64,000 nt of DNA, from positions 124,001-188,000 of the forward strand of contig NZ_CAJZAG010000004.1 in NCBI RefSeq assembly GCF_914271485.1. Direction: 5' to 3'. The stretch is from Cupriavidus pampae. GTDB taxonomy: Bacteria; Pseudomonadota; Gammaproteobacteria; Burkholderiales; Burkholderiaceae. Numbering within the stretch: position 1 is the first letter of the stretch; each line of letters begins with the position of its first letter. Below the pieces are notes generated by a model. It was not told the origin of the DNA and did no database searches. It saw only the letters and a list, made by a program, of their open reading frames with translations. Made by a program: the position numbers and the translations under genes. Of the stretch, positions 53,904 through 62,036 are shown piece by piece.

Positions 53904-54365
53904 ATGAACGTCAATGACCCGCAAGCGCCATCGAGCGTGCCACCGCGCGGCGCAGCCATCATCGGTGGCGCGGACCAGAACCCTCAGGGATGCGGGCCGT
54001 TCGTGATGGCGTCGGACACGCTGGAGGGCAACAAGGTGGTGGATCCGTCGGGCCAGGAGATCGGCACCATCGACCACATCATGCTCGACGTGGTCGGTGG
54101 GCGGATTGCCTACGCTGTGCTGGCGATGGGCGGATTCCTCGGTATCGGGGAGAAGCTCCACGCGCTGCCATGGTCGGCCCTCACGCTCGATACGCGGCGC
54201 AAATGCTTCGTGCTCGGCGTGGAGAAGGATCGGATCAAGGCCTCGCCCGGTTTCGACAAGGAGCATTGGCCCAACATGGCCAACTCGGAATGGGGCACGA
54301 GCATCCACGAGTACTACGGCATCTCGCCGTACTGGGAGTCGGATCGCTACGATCCGTGGGCATAA
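53904..54365 (+). CDS. PRC-barrel domain protein
   Basis: A 153-residue soluble protein with a PRC-barrel in the middle (SDTLEGNKVVDPSGQEIG, then IDHIMLDVVGGRIAYAVLAMGG, residues about 35-115) and an aromatic C-terminal part (HWPNMANSEWG, then YYGISPYWESDRYDPWA). PRC-barrels occur in RNA processing and photosynthetic proteins and in many stress-induced small proteins. The ATG at 53904 has AGGAG close upstream. It probably belongs to the operon starting at 52781 and converges with the BON gene. Confidence 0.85.
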   Translation: MNVNDPQAPSSVPPRGAAIIGGADQNPQGCGPFVMASDTLEGNKVVDPSGQEIGTIDHIMLDVVGGRIAYAVLAMGGFLGIGEKLHALPWSALTLDTRRKCFVLGVEKDRIKASPGFDKEHWPNMANSEWGTSIHEYYGISPYWESDRYDPWA

Positions 54366-54426
54366 ACATGCCTGTGCCGCCCCCGGTCTGGCGCCAGCGC
54401 CGGATCGGGTGTGTTTCGTCCGCGCT

Positions 54427-54462
54427 CAGACCTTGTTTTAGACCTTGTTCTAGACCTTGTGA
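54427..54462. repeat. Three 12-base tandem repeats at the PRC/BON convergence
   Basis: AGACCTTGTT recurs with a 12-base period three times; the last copy contains the stop codon of the minus-strand BON gene. It has no hairpin and its role is unclear. Confidence 0.6.
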
Positions 54463-54767
54463 TTGATCTGGCCGGCGGGCCGTTCCATCGGATCGGCGCG
54501 CATGCCGCTTGCCGCTGGCTGGCCCGGCGGCTCTACCGGCGGCGGCACCCGCGTGGTCAGTTGATTTGACACACCGAGAATACCCGGTGGCGTGGCCGCG
54601 GCCTTCTCCAGCCGCTGCGACAGATCGATGTCCTCCACCCGTCCGCTCAGCGTGACGCGCCGATCGACCACGTGCACGGTCACCGTGTCCGGCATATCCC
54701 CACCGCACACCTCCGCGATACAGGTTCCCACCCGCTCCCGCAGCATCTCGTCATCGTTGTCTGTCAT
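54450..54767 (-). CDS. Small cytoplasmic BON-domain protein
   Basis: A 105-residue protein without a signal peptide. The BON-like core spans about residues 5-75 (LRERVGTCIAEVCGGDMPDTVTV, then VDRRVTLSGRVEDIDLSQRLEKAA and GILGVSNQL), followed by a Pro-rich tail. The ATG at 54767 has AAGGAG five bases away. A sigma-54-type sequence lies at 54820-54834. Unlike the BON protein at 2166 it appears to stay in the cytoplasm. Confidence 0.8.
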   Translation of the reverse strand: MTDNDDEMLRERVGTCIAEVCGGDMPDTVTVHVVDRRVTLSGRVEDIDLSQRLEKAAATPPGILGVSNQLTTRVPPPVEPPGQPAASGMRADPMERPAGQINHKV

Positions 54768-54819
54768 CACGGCTCCTTTCGTTGCCAGGTCGTCGTTGTC
54801 GACGGATGTCTTCAACGTA

Positions 54820-54834
54820 GCACGTACCGTGCCC
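54820..54834 (-). promoter_or_regulatory. Possible sigma-54 promoter for the small BON gene
   Basis: Minus-strand GGGCACGGTACGTGC matches eight of ten consensus positions with both invariant doublets. The predicted start is near 54808, about 41 bases before the ATG at 54767. Confidence 0.4.
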
Positions 54835-54948
54835 CACCGACACAGCATCTGCACTGGCACGTCATGTAGGACGGCACCGGCTAACCATTGCGACGCGCGC
54901 TTCGTAGAATTTACGCAGAACATTTGCTAAACCCGCCGGAGCGCCGTC

Positions 54949-55455
54949 ATGGACTTCCCACGCCACAGCCTCATGCATCTTTTCGATCGCTTCGCGGGGG
55001 CCGCCACGCGTCAGGCCGGCTCGCCTGCGGCATTTGCCCTGGCACTGTTCGTCGTGCTCGCATGGGCCATCAGCGGCCCCTTGTTCGGCTATTCCGAAAC
55101 CTGGCAACTCGTGATCAACACCGGTACCACCATCGTCACGTTCCTGATGGTGTTCCTGATCCAGCAGAGCCAGAACAAGGACTCGACCGCGGTCCATCTG
55201 AAGCTCAACGAATTGATTGCTTCGCACAAGCAGGCCAGCAACCATCTGATTTCGATCGAGGATCTGGACGAGGACGAACTGCGTCAACTCGTGCGTTTTT
55301 ACCGGCACCTGGCGGAACTGGCCGACCGGGAAGGGGGCGTCAAATGCAGCCACTCGATCGACGAGGCCAACGAGATTCACGCTGACAAATCGCGTGCGTT
55401 GCACGAACGTCTGCAGCGCGAGGGAGGTACGCACCGGAAGCACGAACCGGCTTAG
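54949..55455 (+). CDS. Low-affinity iron permease family protein
   Basis: A 168-residue protein of the Fet4-like/low affinity iron permease family. It has a membrane segment ALALFVVLAWAISGPLFG near residue 35, a second INTGTTIVTFLMVFLIQ near 65, and the family signature QNKDSTAVHLKLNELI directly after. A charged C-terminal region of about 80 residues is cytoplasmic. The bacterial members are half-size compared with yeast Fet4 and their transport role is unproven. The ATG at 54949 follows GGAG. It is divergent from the small BON gene. Confidence 0.88.
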   Translation: MDFPRHSLMHLFDRFAGAATRQAGSPAAFALALFVVLAWAISGPLFGYSETWQLVINTGTTIVTFLMVFLIQQSQNKDSTAVHLKLNELIASHKQASNHLISIEDLDEDELRQLVRFYRHLAELADREGGVKCSHSIDEANEIHADKSRALHERLQREGGTHRKHEPA

Positions 55456-55462
55456 CGGTCAT

Positions 55463-55477
55463 TGGCATGGTTCTGGC
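55463..55477 (+). promoter_or_regulatory. Possible sigma-54 promoter for DUF3182-hydrolase
   Basis: TGGCATGGTTCTGGC matches eight of ten consensus positions. The predicted start near 55489 gives a 58-base leader to the ATG at 55547. GTGC-GTT-GCAC at 55394-55404 lies 85-95 bases upstream. Confidence 0.4.
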
Positions 55478-55546
55478 AGGGGAGGCAATGGACATCATGC
55501 AGTTCATGCAGTAGCAGACCGGCGCAACTTCCGACAGGAGCTCACC

Positions 55547-56761
55547 ATGGCGACTACCGCAACTTCCTCTGCCGCTCCGCAGGCCGCGCGTATTCCCGCG
55601 CAGGACCCCGCGCAGGATCCCAATTCGCGCGCGCTTCACCGCGACGTATGCGTCGTCGCCTACGGGCGGGCCGATGTCGACGATCCCGGCAGTCATCAGG
55701 GCGCCACGCTGGCACACGTGGCACGCAACGTGGCGCAGATCGCCGGCTATACATTTGCGGGCAGCTATGACGCGGTGCGCAATGGGCCCACCGGCGCCAG
55801 CGCACGCATGTACTTCGTGCCGGCGGACACGCTCGTGGGCGTCGACAGCGCGAAGCAACTCGGCATCACGAGTATCGAGGACCTGTTCGGTGGTGTGGTG
55901 CCGCAGGCGTTCATCGCCACCAAGGCCATCTCGCACGGGCTGATTCGTCCCGACGCGCGCGCGCCGGAAGGGTGGAGCGAAGCGTTTGCCGCGCGCGTGC
56001 GCGATTGCGTGCTGCCCGGCTATACCGCGTTCGATCGCGACGATGCCCTCGCGGCGGGGCGCGAAATGCTGAAAGGCGGTGCGGTACGCGTCAAAGAGCC
56101 GTGCGGTATCGGCGGGCTCGGCCAGCAGGTGGCCAGAAACGAAGCCGAACTGGTCGCGGCGCTCGAGGCGATCGACATTGCGCGCATCGAGGCCGAGGGT
56201 GTGGTGCTCGAGCGCAACCTCGAGGACGTGACCACGTTCAGCGTGGGGCAGGTGGAACTCGGCGGGCTGCGGGCGAGCTATTGCGGCACGCAGACGCTGA
56301 CGAAGAATCACGATGGCAACATGGTCTATGGTGGTTCCACGCTGCGCGCGGTGCGTGGCACCCTCGAAGACCTGCTGGCGCATCCGATCGAGACGCATCT
56401 GCGCGATGCGGTGCGCGCGGCCATCGACTATCACGCGGCCGCGATCGACTGCTTTCCGGGCATGCTGATCTCGCGCTGCAACTACGATGTCGCAATGGGC
56501 ACCGACAACGGCCGGCAGCGGCTCGGTGTGCTCGAGCAGTCGTGGCGCGCCGGCGGTGCCTCGGGCGCCGAGCTCGCGGTGCTGAAGGCGTTCCGCGACG
56601 ATCCCCGCTGCAATCGCGCCACCGCATCCACCTGCGAGCGCTACGACGCGAACGCCACGATTCCTCCGGGCGCCGATGTCTACTTTGCGGGCGAAGACCG
56701 CAATGTCGGCGCGCTCGTCAAATTCGCAATGCTGGAGTCCAGTTCCGATGGCAACACATGA
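55547..56761 (+). CDS. DUF3182 family protein (ATP-grasp-like)
   Basis: A 404-residue protein of the DUF3182 family, which has ATP-grasp character; GGAVRVKEPCGIGGLGQQVARN and VVLERNLEDVTTFSVGQV in the middle resemble the nucleotide-binding core of such ligases. No signal peptide. Family function is unknown. The ATG at 55547 follows ACAGGAG. It overlaps the next gene by 14 bases, so it and the hydrolase form a translationally coupled pair, which suggests a shared pathway (for instance making and breaking an amide or ester). That idea is inference. Confidence 0.83.
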   Translation: MATTATSSAAPQAARIPAQDPAQDPNSRALHRDVCVVAYGRADVDDPGSHQGATLAHVARNVAQIAGYTFAGSYDAVRNGPTGASARMYFVPADTLVGVDSAKQLGITSIEDLFGGVVPQAFIATKAISHGLIRPDARAPEGWSEAFAARVRDCVLPGYTAFDRDDALAAGREMLKGGAVRVKEPCGIGGLGQQVARNEAELVAALEAIDIARIEAEGVVLERNLEDVTTFSVGQVELGGLRASYCGTQTLTKNHDGNMVYGGSTLRAVRGTLEDLLAHPIETHLRDAVRAAIDYHAAAIDCFPGMLISRCNYDVAMGTDNGRQRLGVLEQSWRAGGASGAELAVLKAFRDDPRCNRATASTCERYDANATIPPGADVYFAGEDRNVGALVKFAMLESSSDGNT

Positions 56762-57668
56762 AGAATCGATCCAGATCCCTACCGAGGGAGGGACCATCGC
56801 GGGCACGGTGATCATGCCCGCCACCAAACTGCCCGGCGTGCTGTTCGTGCACGGCTGGGGCGGCAGTCAACAGCAATACCATATGCGCGCGCGGGAAGTC
56901 GCGGCGCTCGGGTGCGTCTGCATGACGTTCGATCTGACCGGCCATGCCGGGACGTCGGCACAGTACGAAACCGTCAGCCGCAACCGCAACCTCGCTGACG
57001 TCCTCGCCGCCTATGACATGCTGATCCGTCATCCCGAAGTCGACCGGAATGCAATCGCGGTGGTCGGCAGTAGCTACGGCGGCTATCTCGCGGCAGTGCT
57101 CAGCGAGTTGCGACCGGTGCGATGGATGGCATTCCGCGCGCCCGCGTTGTACATGGACAGTGGCTGGGACTCGCCCAAGCGCCAATTGCACAAGGATCAG
57201 GACCTCGTCGCCTATCGCCGGAAGGTGGTGGCGCCGGACACCAACCGCGCCTTGCGCGCATGCACGAACTTCAAGGGCGACATCCTAGTGGTCTCGTCCG
57301 AGCACGATGCCATTGTGCCGAAGACCGCGGTGCTGAGTTACGTCGATGCCTGCGTGCAGGCTTCTTCAATTACCTATCGCGAATTGAAGAACGCCGATCA
57401 CGGACTTTCCAGCGAGGACAGCCAGCGGGCCTACGGCAAACTGTTGGTGGGCTGGCTGCGCGAGATGATTACCGAGGCACGGGCCGGTGCGCCGATCTCC
57501 GCGCGTCCGGGCAAATCCGCGTCGGCGGCGCTGGAGGCAAGCGCCGATGGCGGGCTTGAGCCGCCGTCGCTGCCCACGGCGGAGACCACACCTCCGGTCA
57601 CCATCGAAAACGACGACGAGAACGATCCGCAGGTCATCGCCGCCGCGCCCGCGCGCGCGGCCGAGTAG
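56748..57668 (+). CDS. Alpha/beta hydrolase
   Basis: A 306-residue serine hydrolase. HGWGG follows the third strand (VLFVHGWGGSQQQYH), the nucleophile elbow is VVGSSYGGYLAAVL (GxSxG) near residue 107, the acid is in SSEHDAIVP and the His in KNADHGLSS, so the triad is complete. About 60 C-terminal residues form an Ala/Pro/acidic tail. It resembles dienelactone-hydrolase or acyl-peptidase-like esterases. The ATG at 56748 lies within the end of the DUF3182 gene. Substrate unknown. Confidence 0.85.
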   Translation: MATHEESIQIPTEGGTIAGTVIMPATKLPGVLFVHGWGGSQQQYHMRAREVAALGCVCMTFDLTGHAGTSAQYETVSRNRNLADVLAAYDMLIRHPEVDRNAIAVVGSSYGGYLAAVLSELRPVRWMAFRAPALYMDSGWDSPKRQLHKDQDLVAYRRKVVAPDTNRALRACTNFKGDILVVSSEHDAIVPKTAVLSYVDACVQASSITYRELKNADHGLSSEDSQRAYGKLLVGWLREMITEARAGAPISARPGKSASAALEASADGGLEPPSLPTAETTPPVTIENDDENDPQVIAAAPARAAE

Positions 57669-57690
57669 TACGCGCGCTCAGTACGCACAC

Positions 57691-58338
57691 TCAACTGGCG
57701 CTGGCGGTCACGCGTCCCTCCATCGCGCGCCCCATCTTCAGGTGCTCGCGCAGGGTCGGCAGCATTCTCTCGGCGTACCCGCGCAGCGCTGCGTCACTAC
57801 CCCGCGTGGCCTGATTCTGGAACAGCAGCACGGCCTGCTCGTGCGCGTCCACGGCCACCGTGCGCACATAGGCTTCTTCGAACTGCGGCGACTTGAGCGT
57901 GCGCAGGCGTGCCAGTTCGGGCGACTCCGGCACGCGCTTCTGCGGCGTGACGCCGCGCTCCCGAGCAATGCGGCGCAGCGCTTCGGCAGCCGCGCTATGG
58001 TCCTTGATCATTTGGCGGGCAAATGCCTGAATCTTTGCGTCGGCCGAGACCTTCAGCGCGAGTTCGCTGGCTGCAATCTCCATCTCGCTGGCCATCAGCG
58101 CTTCATCGACAAAGCGCAGATCATCGGTCGACAGCGACGACGAGGGTGGCTTGGTCGGTGCGGCGTTGGGCGGCACCGTCGACGGCGCGGGCGCATCGGT
58201 CGACACCAGCACTTCCAGCGGCACGAATGCCGATGGCTGGGCGAGCGCCTGGGCGGAGCCAAGGGAGGCGATCAGCATCGCGCACACCGCGACGTGTAAG
58301 GCCGGATGCCGTGACATGTCATTTCGATTCGGCTGCAT
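57691..58338 (-). CDS. Exported DUF4142 protein
   Basis: A 215-residue protein with a signal peptide (hydrophobic VAVCAMLIASLGSAQALA; cleavage near residue 35) and a Pro/Ser-rich linker. The ferritin-like helical DUF4142 domain follows (residues about 70-205: FVDEALMASEMEIAASELAL, AFARQMIKDHSAAAEALRRIA). DUF4142 proteins are periplasmic, often stress-induced, and of unknown function. The ATG at 58338 has AGGAG eight bases upstream. It is divergent from topoisomerase IB across a 249-base region. Confidence 0.85.
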   Translation of the reverse strand: MQPNRNDMSRHPALHVAVCAMLIASLGSAQALAQPSAFVPLEVLVSTDAPAPSTVPPNAAPTKPPSSSLSTDDLRFVDEALMASEMEIAASELALKVSADAKIQAFARQMIKDHSAAAEALRRIARERGVTPQKRVPESPELARLRTLKSPQFEEAYVRTVAVDAHEQAVLLFQNQATRGSDAALRGYAERMLPTLREHLKMGRAMEGRVTASAS

Positions 58339-58484
58339 GGCGAAGACTCCTGGTTCGATGTGATGCGCCCCTGATGCGCCCTTGTGTGTACACGTTGGCG
58401 CAAGAAGCATTCCCGACCTGACATGAACAAGGCGAGGGGTTTGTAGCAAATGTCCGCGCACGCCGTTTCTGCATCGGGCGCGCG

Positions 58485-58495
58485 CAAAAATTGCA
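58485..58495. promoter_or_regulatory. Dyad GCAA-AAA-TTGC between DUF4142 and topoisomerase IB
   Basis: An 11-base dyad lying about 90-100 bases upstream of the predicted starts of both divergent genes. It has the same GCAA-N3-TTGC centre as the large dyad at 61010-61030, which likewise lies between two divergent sigma-54-type promoters. Confidence 0.45.
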
Positions 58496-58559
58496 AACGG
58501 ACTCTCGCTATGCGGTGATCGCGCGGCGGTTATGACGTCCACGATGACGCCCACGCCGA

Positions 58560-58574
58560 TGGCACGAGACATGC
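58560..58574 (+). promoter_or_regulatory. Sigma-54 (-24/-12) sequence abutting topoisomerase IB
   Basis: TGGCACGAGACATGC matches nine of ten consensus positions. The predicted start (about 58586) is only two bases before the ATG at 58588, and no ribosome binding site is visible there. Either the mRNA is leaderless or translation starts further in. Confidence 0.5.
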
Positions 58575-58587
58575 GTAGCGCTGCGGC

Positions 58588-59628
58588 ATGACCACCACTG
58601 TCCGCCTGCGTCACGTCGATGACACCGAGCCCGGCATCCTGCGCAAACGCGCGGGCACCGGCTTTTTTTATGTGGATGCCGATGGCGGGCGAGTCGACGA
58701 CGACACCACGATCGAGCGTATCAACGCGCTGGCCATTCCGCCGGCCTATGAAGACGTGTGGATTTGCGCCGATCCGAACGGCCATCTGCAGGCCACTGGC
58801 CGCGATGCGCGCGGACGCAAGCAGTATCGCTATCACAATGACTGGACCGCCCTGCGCGACACCGACAAATATGCGCGGCTACTGGCGTTCGGTTTTGCCC
58901 TGCCGCGTGTGCGTAGCCGCATCGCGCGCGACCTGCGCCGCAACGGCATGCCGCGCGAGAAGATTCTGGCCGCCGTCGTGACCTTGCTCGATGCCACGCT
59001 GGTGCGCGTCGGCACGCCGCGCTACGCCGAGCAGAACCGCACCTACGGGCTGACCACGCTCAAGCGGCGCCACGTCGCCGTGCGCGGCAGCCGGCTGCGG
59101 TTCCAGTTCACCGGCAAAAGCGGCGTGACGCACGACGTCTCGGTCAACGACGCGCGGCTTGCGCGCATCGTGCGCAATTGCGCCGATCTGCCCGGACAGC
59201 AATTGTTCAAGTACAAGGACACCGACGGCGAAATTCGCCAGGTCGGCTCGACCGACGTCAACACCTATCTGCAGGAGATTACCGACGGCGATTTCACCGC
59301 CAAGGATTTCCGCACCTGGGCCGGTAGCGTGCATGCGCTGGCGCTGCTCCGCAAGACGCCGGCCGATGGCGAGAATGCGCGCAAGAAGGCGGTGGTGGCG
59401 GTCATCAAGGCGGTGGCGCAGCGGCTGCGCAATACGGTCGCGGTTTGCCGCAAGTGCTACGTGCATCCGGACGTGCTGGCCGCGTTCATGGCCGATACGC
59501 TCGATGCCTTGCCGGAGCCGCGCGCGGGCCTGCGTCTGCGCGCCGACGAAGCGCGCTTGCTCGCGCTGCTGGAGGCGAGCGTGGCCGCGTCCGCAGCGCC
59601 GCGCGTGGTCACGCGCAAGGCTGCCTGA
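58588..59628 (+). CDS. DNA topoisomerase IB (poxvirus type)
   Basis: A 346-residue enzyme that relaxes supercoils through a 3'-phosphotyrosyl link. The N-terminal domain has the bacterial IB pattern (GTGFFYVDADGGRVDD, INALAIPPAYEDVWIC, RKQYRYHNDW). The catalytic domain carries RVGTPRYAEQNRTYGLTTL, the FKYKD strand, RTWAGSV and the catalytic Tyr in CRKCYVHPDVL (about residue 290). Length is normal. The ATG at 58588 gives the usual N-terminus but has no ribosome binding site. In this setting it may adjust supercoiling in stationary or stressed cells; that role is inference. Confidence 0.93.
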   Translation: MTTTVRLRHVDDTEPGILRKRAGTGFFYVDADGGRVDDDTTIERINALAIPPAYEDVWICADPNGHLQATGRDARGRKQYRYHNDWTALRDTDKYARLLAFGFALPRVRSRIARDLRRNGMPREKILAAVVTLLDATLVRVGTPRYAEQNRTYGLTTLKRRHVAVRGSRLRFQFTGKSGVTHDVSVNDARLARIVRNCADLPGQQLFKYKDTDGEIRQVGSTDVNTYLQEITDGDFTAKDFRTWAGSVHALALLRKTPADGENARKKAVVAVIKAVAQRLRNTVAVCRKCYVHPDVLAAFMADTLDALPEPRAGLRLRADEARLLALLEASVAASAAPRVVTRKAA

Positions 59629-59654
59629 AGCTCCGTCCCAAGGCACGCACCGCT

Positions 59655-59669
59655 GGGCATGGCAATTGC
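59655..59669 (+). promoter_or_regulatory. Possible sigma-54 promoter
   Basis: GGGCATGGCAATTGC matches eight of ten consensus positions; an overlapping alternative (59660-59674) also keeps the GG/GC doublets. The start near 59681 would be about 67 bases before the GTG at 59748. Confidence 0.4.
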
Positions 59670-59747
59670 ATCGCATAGGTCGGAGGAAGCCGCCAACGAT
59701 GCGGTGACCATTCAAATAACGACAACATACGTAGTACGAGGCCTCAA

Positions 59748-60284
59748 GTGGAACAACACATCTTCCCTTGCGCGCAGGCAACAGTCAGCTGCGCCGCAAC
59801 GGGCTCCGCGGAAGCGATTCAGGCTTCCGCCACCGCTGAACCTTCCCGACTGCATCGACTCGCAACCTTGCCCCAGATGGGGCGCCGTGGCCGCCATGGT
59901 GTGCAGCCATTGCGTGGTCCCGACCTGCGCCAGACGCGCGTGCTGATGCATGCCCTCTGCTCGCTGCGTCTGGAACTGGGCGGACAGCATGCGGCGGAGA
60001 ACGCCGCCGTGCTGGCTGGCCGCCGTGCCGACATGATGTCGCTGTGGGACGACAGACCGCGAGAAATCTTCACGCAGCCCGATGTCGAAAGCGGGATCGA
60101 AGCGCGTCTGGACGCGGCGTTCGAGCACGTGCAGGCGGGCAGCACGCGCGAGGCGGCCGGCGAGTTCAAGCGCGCCTATCTCCTGCTGTGCTGCGTGCTG
60201 ACGCATGCGCGCGATCAGGCCCGCCGTGCGCGCTCGGTTGACGCTTTGGTCCCGGTTCCCGCTGTCATTACGCCGTTGGCGTAA
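59748..60284 (+). CDS. Hypothetical protein
   Basis: A 178-codon frame with GTG start at 59748 and GAGG six bases upstream. The first 60 residues are of low confidence; from about residue 66 (MHALCSLRLELGGQHAAENAA) the sequence looks like an amphipathic helical protein with SLWDDRPREIFTQPDVESGIE and FKRAYLLLCCVLTHARDQ. An ATG at 59946 could be the true start, giving about 112 residues. I recognise no family. It converges with the ParB-like gene, the two stops being one base apart. Confidence 0.5.
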   Translation: MEQHIFPCAQATVSCAATGSAEAIQASATAEPSRLHRLATLPQMGRRGRHGVQPLRGPDLRQTRVLMHALCSLRLELGGQHAAENAAVLAGRRADMMSLWDDRPREIFTQPDVESGIEARLDAAFEHVQAGSTREAAGEFKRAYLLLCCVLTHARDQARRARSVDALVPVPAVITPLA

Positions 60285-60285
60285 C

Positions 60286-60927
60286 TCAGCGCCCCTTCAC
60301 GCGTGCCGGGCAAGGCCCCAGGTAGCCCGGCAGCTTGCGCGCTTTCGGGCTATGCGCGAGCCGCACGCTGCGCGCGAGTGCCACCGCGAACGTGTGGTGC
60401 GAGTCCAGCGGCCCGTCGATCTCCCGCCGGAAGAAGTCGGCCCAGCGAAAGTCGGGATACGCAGTCTTGACCTTGCGATAGCCGCCGGCCAATTGCACGA
60501 ACGCTTCGAGGCTGCGGTACGGATCGTCGCGCATGCCGTGAATATCCGGCGGCAGCGCTTTGATGGGCTGGCGTCGGCCATGCTCGTCGTAGGGATGCAC
60601 GAGGTGATGCTCGACCATATGCACCCAGAACGCACGCCATGACAGATGGTTGAGATCCGCGCGCACGATGGCGGGAACGGTCGAGATGCCCATCTCATGC
60701 CACGCGCGTACCCAGTGATGATGGTCGACCACGAACATGCTGTGCTCGGGGCCAATCACGATATGGATCCGATGGCGATCGAGAAACGCTCCGAGCCGCT
60801 CACGCGGCAGGCGGCGCGTAACATGGATCTTCTGTGAAACGTGGTACGCACCAATCGTGATCTGCGTTGGCCGCAGATGATCGACGGGAACACGAAGGCA
60901 GGCGCCCTTGCGAAGGTGAGTAGGCAT
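60286..60927 (-). CDS. ParB-like nuclease-fold protein, copy 1
   Basis: A 213-residue protein of the ParB-like catalytic (ParBc_2) type, related to putative chromosome-partitioning proteins. Conserved blocks are LRPTQITIGAYHVSQKI, VVDHHHWVRAWHEMG, YDEHGRRQPIKALPPDIHGMRDDPYRSLEAF and a terminal ARKLPGYLGPC. It is clearly homologous over its whole length to the protein encoded at 62499-63125. The triple-His run may bind metal. I chose the ATG at 60927 because it gives the same length as the paralog; the ribosome site is weak. The promoter at 60967 faces it. Confidence 0.8.
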   Translation of the reverse strand: MPTHLRKGACLRVPVDHLRPTQITIGAYHVSQKIHVTRRLPRERLGAFLDRHRIHIVIGPEHSMFVVDHHHWVRAWHEMGISTVPAIVRADLNHLSWRAFWVHMVEHHLVHPYDEHGRRQPIKALPPDIHGMRDDPYRSLEAFVQLAGGYRKVKTAYPDFRWADFFRREIDGPLDSHHTFAVALARSVRLAHSPKARKLPGYLGPCPARVKGR

Positions 60928-60966
60928 GCGTCGGCTTGGATTGAGCGTTTCGTTCGCCAAGTTGCT

Positions 60967-60981
60967 GCAAAAAGCATGCCC
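60967..60981 (-). promoter_or_regulatory. Sigma-54-type promoter for ParB-like copy 1
   Basis: Minus-strand GGGCATGCTTTTTGC matches eight of ten consensus positions, with a T-rich block before TTGC as in many strong sigma-54 promoters. A start near 60955 gives a 28-base leader to the ATG at 60927. Confidence 0.55.
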
Positions 60982-61009
60982 CACGTGACCGAGGTTCCGC
61001 ACGCCCTGA

Positions 61010-61030
61010 GCGCGGCAATGATTGCCGCGC
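61010..61030. promoter_or_regulatory. Perfect 9+3+9 dyad between divergent sigma-54 promoters
   Basis: Arms GCGCGGCAA and TTGCCGCGC flank TGA. The dyad lies about 60-75 bases from the predicted start of the leftward gene and about 85-105 from that of the rightward gene. It is the best candidate enhancer (activator binding) site in the window. Confidence 0.6.
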
Positions 61031-61088
61031 GTTGTAACGGTTACCCAGTCAGCGTCCGCGGGGACAGCCCGGTAGTAGAGCGTCGGCG

Positions 61089-61103
61089 CGGCACGATACT
61101 TGC
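61089..61103 (+). promoter_or_regulatory. Sigma-54 (-24/-12) promoter for SDR-DUF-ParB-like operon
   Basis: CGGCACGATACTTGC matches nine of ten defined positions, plus the G that often follows GGCAC. The start near 61115 gives a 28-base leader to the ATG at 61143. Confidence 0.75.
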
Positions 61104-61142
61104 GCAGGCCTCTACGGACCGACCCCTCGGAGGACCACAGAT

Positions 61143-62000
61143 ATGGGCACACCCGACAAGATTCCGCCGCAGCATCAGGACCGCCAGCCCGGCATCGAGG
61201 CCCGGATGTCGCCGAAGCCCGACAGCGGTGCCGACGACTACGTGGGTAGCGGCCGGCTGTCAGGCAAGCGCGCGCTCATCACAGGCGGCGACAGCGGCAT
61301 CGGCCGCGCCATCGCGGTGGCGTTCGCGCGTGAAGGCGCCGATGTGGCGATCGCCTACCTCGACGAGCACGAGGACGCGCGGGAAACCGTGCGCCTGATC
61401 GAAGCGGCGGGCCGCGAGGCGCTCGCGATCGCCGGCGACATTGGCGAGATCTCTCACGTCGATGCCATGGTGGCGCAAGTTCTCGAGCGCTTTGGCGAAC
61501 TCGACATCCTTGTCAACAACGCGGCCGAGCAACATCCACAGGAGTCGATCGAGGACATCGATGTCGAGCAGCTCGAGTCGACGTTTCGCACCAATATCTT
61601 CTCGATGTTCCACGTCACGCGCGCGGTGCTGCCGTATCTGCGCGCGCGTGGCGCCATCGTCAACACCACGTCGGTCACCGCCTATCGCGGCAGTGCGCAT
61701 CTGCTCGACTATTCTTCGACCAAGGGAGCCATTGTCGCGTTCACGCGGTCGCTGGCGCTCCAGATCGTCAAGCGCGGTATTCGCGTCAACGGCGTGGCGC
61801 CGGGACCGATCTGGACGCCGCTGATTCCATCGACCTTCACAGCCGACGAGGTAGCCGAGTTCGGCAAGAAGACGCCGATGGGACGCCCAGGCCAGCCTTA
61901 TGAAGTGGCATCCGGCTATGTGTTCCTGGCCTCGGATGCGGCCAGCTATATCACGGGCCAGATTTTGCATATCAACGGCGGCGAGATCGTCAATGCCTGA
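61143..62000 (+). CDS. SDR-family oxidoreductase (YghA/general stress protein 39-like)
   Basis: A 285-residue classical short-chain dehydrogenase with the N-terminal extension of the YghA/GSP39 group (IPPQHQDRQPGIEARMSPKP). The nucleotide motif is ITGGDSGIGRAIAVAFA near residue 48, NNAAEQ follows, then the Ser region TTSVTAYRG and the catalytic Tyr/Lys in LLDYSSTKGAI near 189. The active site is complete. It is the first gene of an operon with the genes at 62037 and 62499. Homologs are part of general stress regulons in other bacteria. The substrate is not known. Confidence 0.9.
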   Translation: MGTPDKIPPQHQDRQPGIEARMSPKPDSGADDYVGSGRLSGKRALITGGDSGIGRAIAVAFAREGADVAIAYLDEHEDARETVRLIEAAGREALAIAGDIGEISHVDAMVAQVLERFGELDILVNNAAEQHPQESIEDIDVEQLESTFRTNIFSMFHVTRAVLPYLRARGAIVNTTSVTAYRGSAHLLDYSSTKGAIVAFTRSLALQIVKRGIRVNGVAPGPIWTPLIPSTFTADEVAEFGKKTPMGRPGQPYEVASGYVFLASDAASYITGQILHINGGEIVNA

Positions 62001-62036
62001 CACCGTCATTCAAGTCGTCACCAGAGGAGACCCATC

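Noticed and set aside
59712..60206. Long minus-strand open frame of 164 codons
   Set aside because: Overlaps the plus-strand frame at 59748 and has no ribosome site; its Arg/His-rich composition is typical of an antisense shadow in GC-rich DNA.
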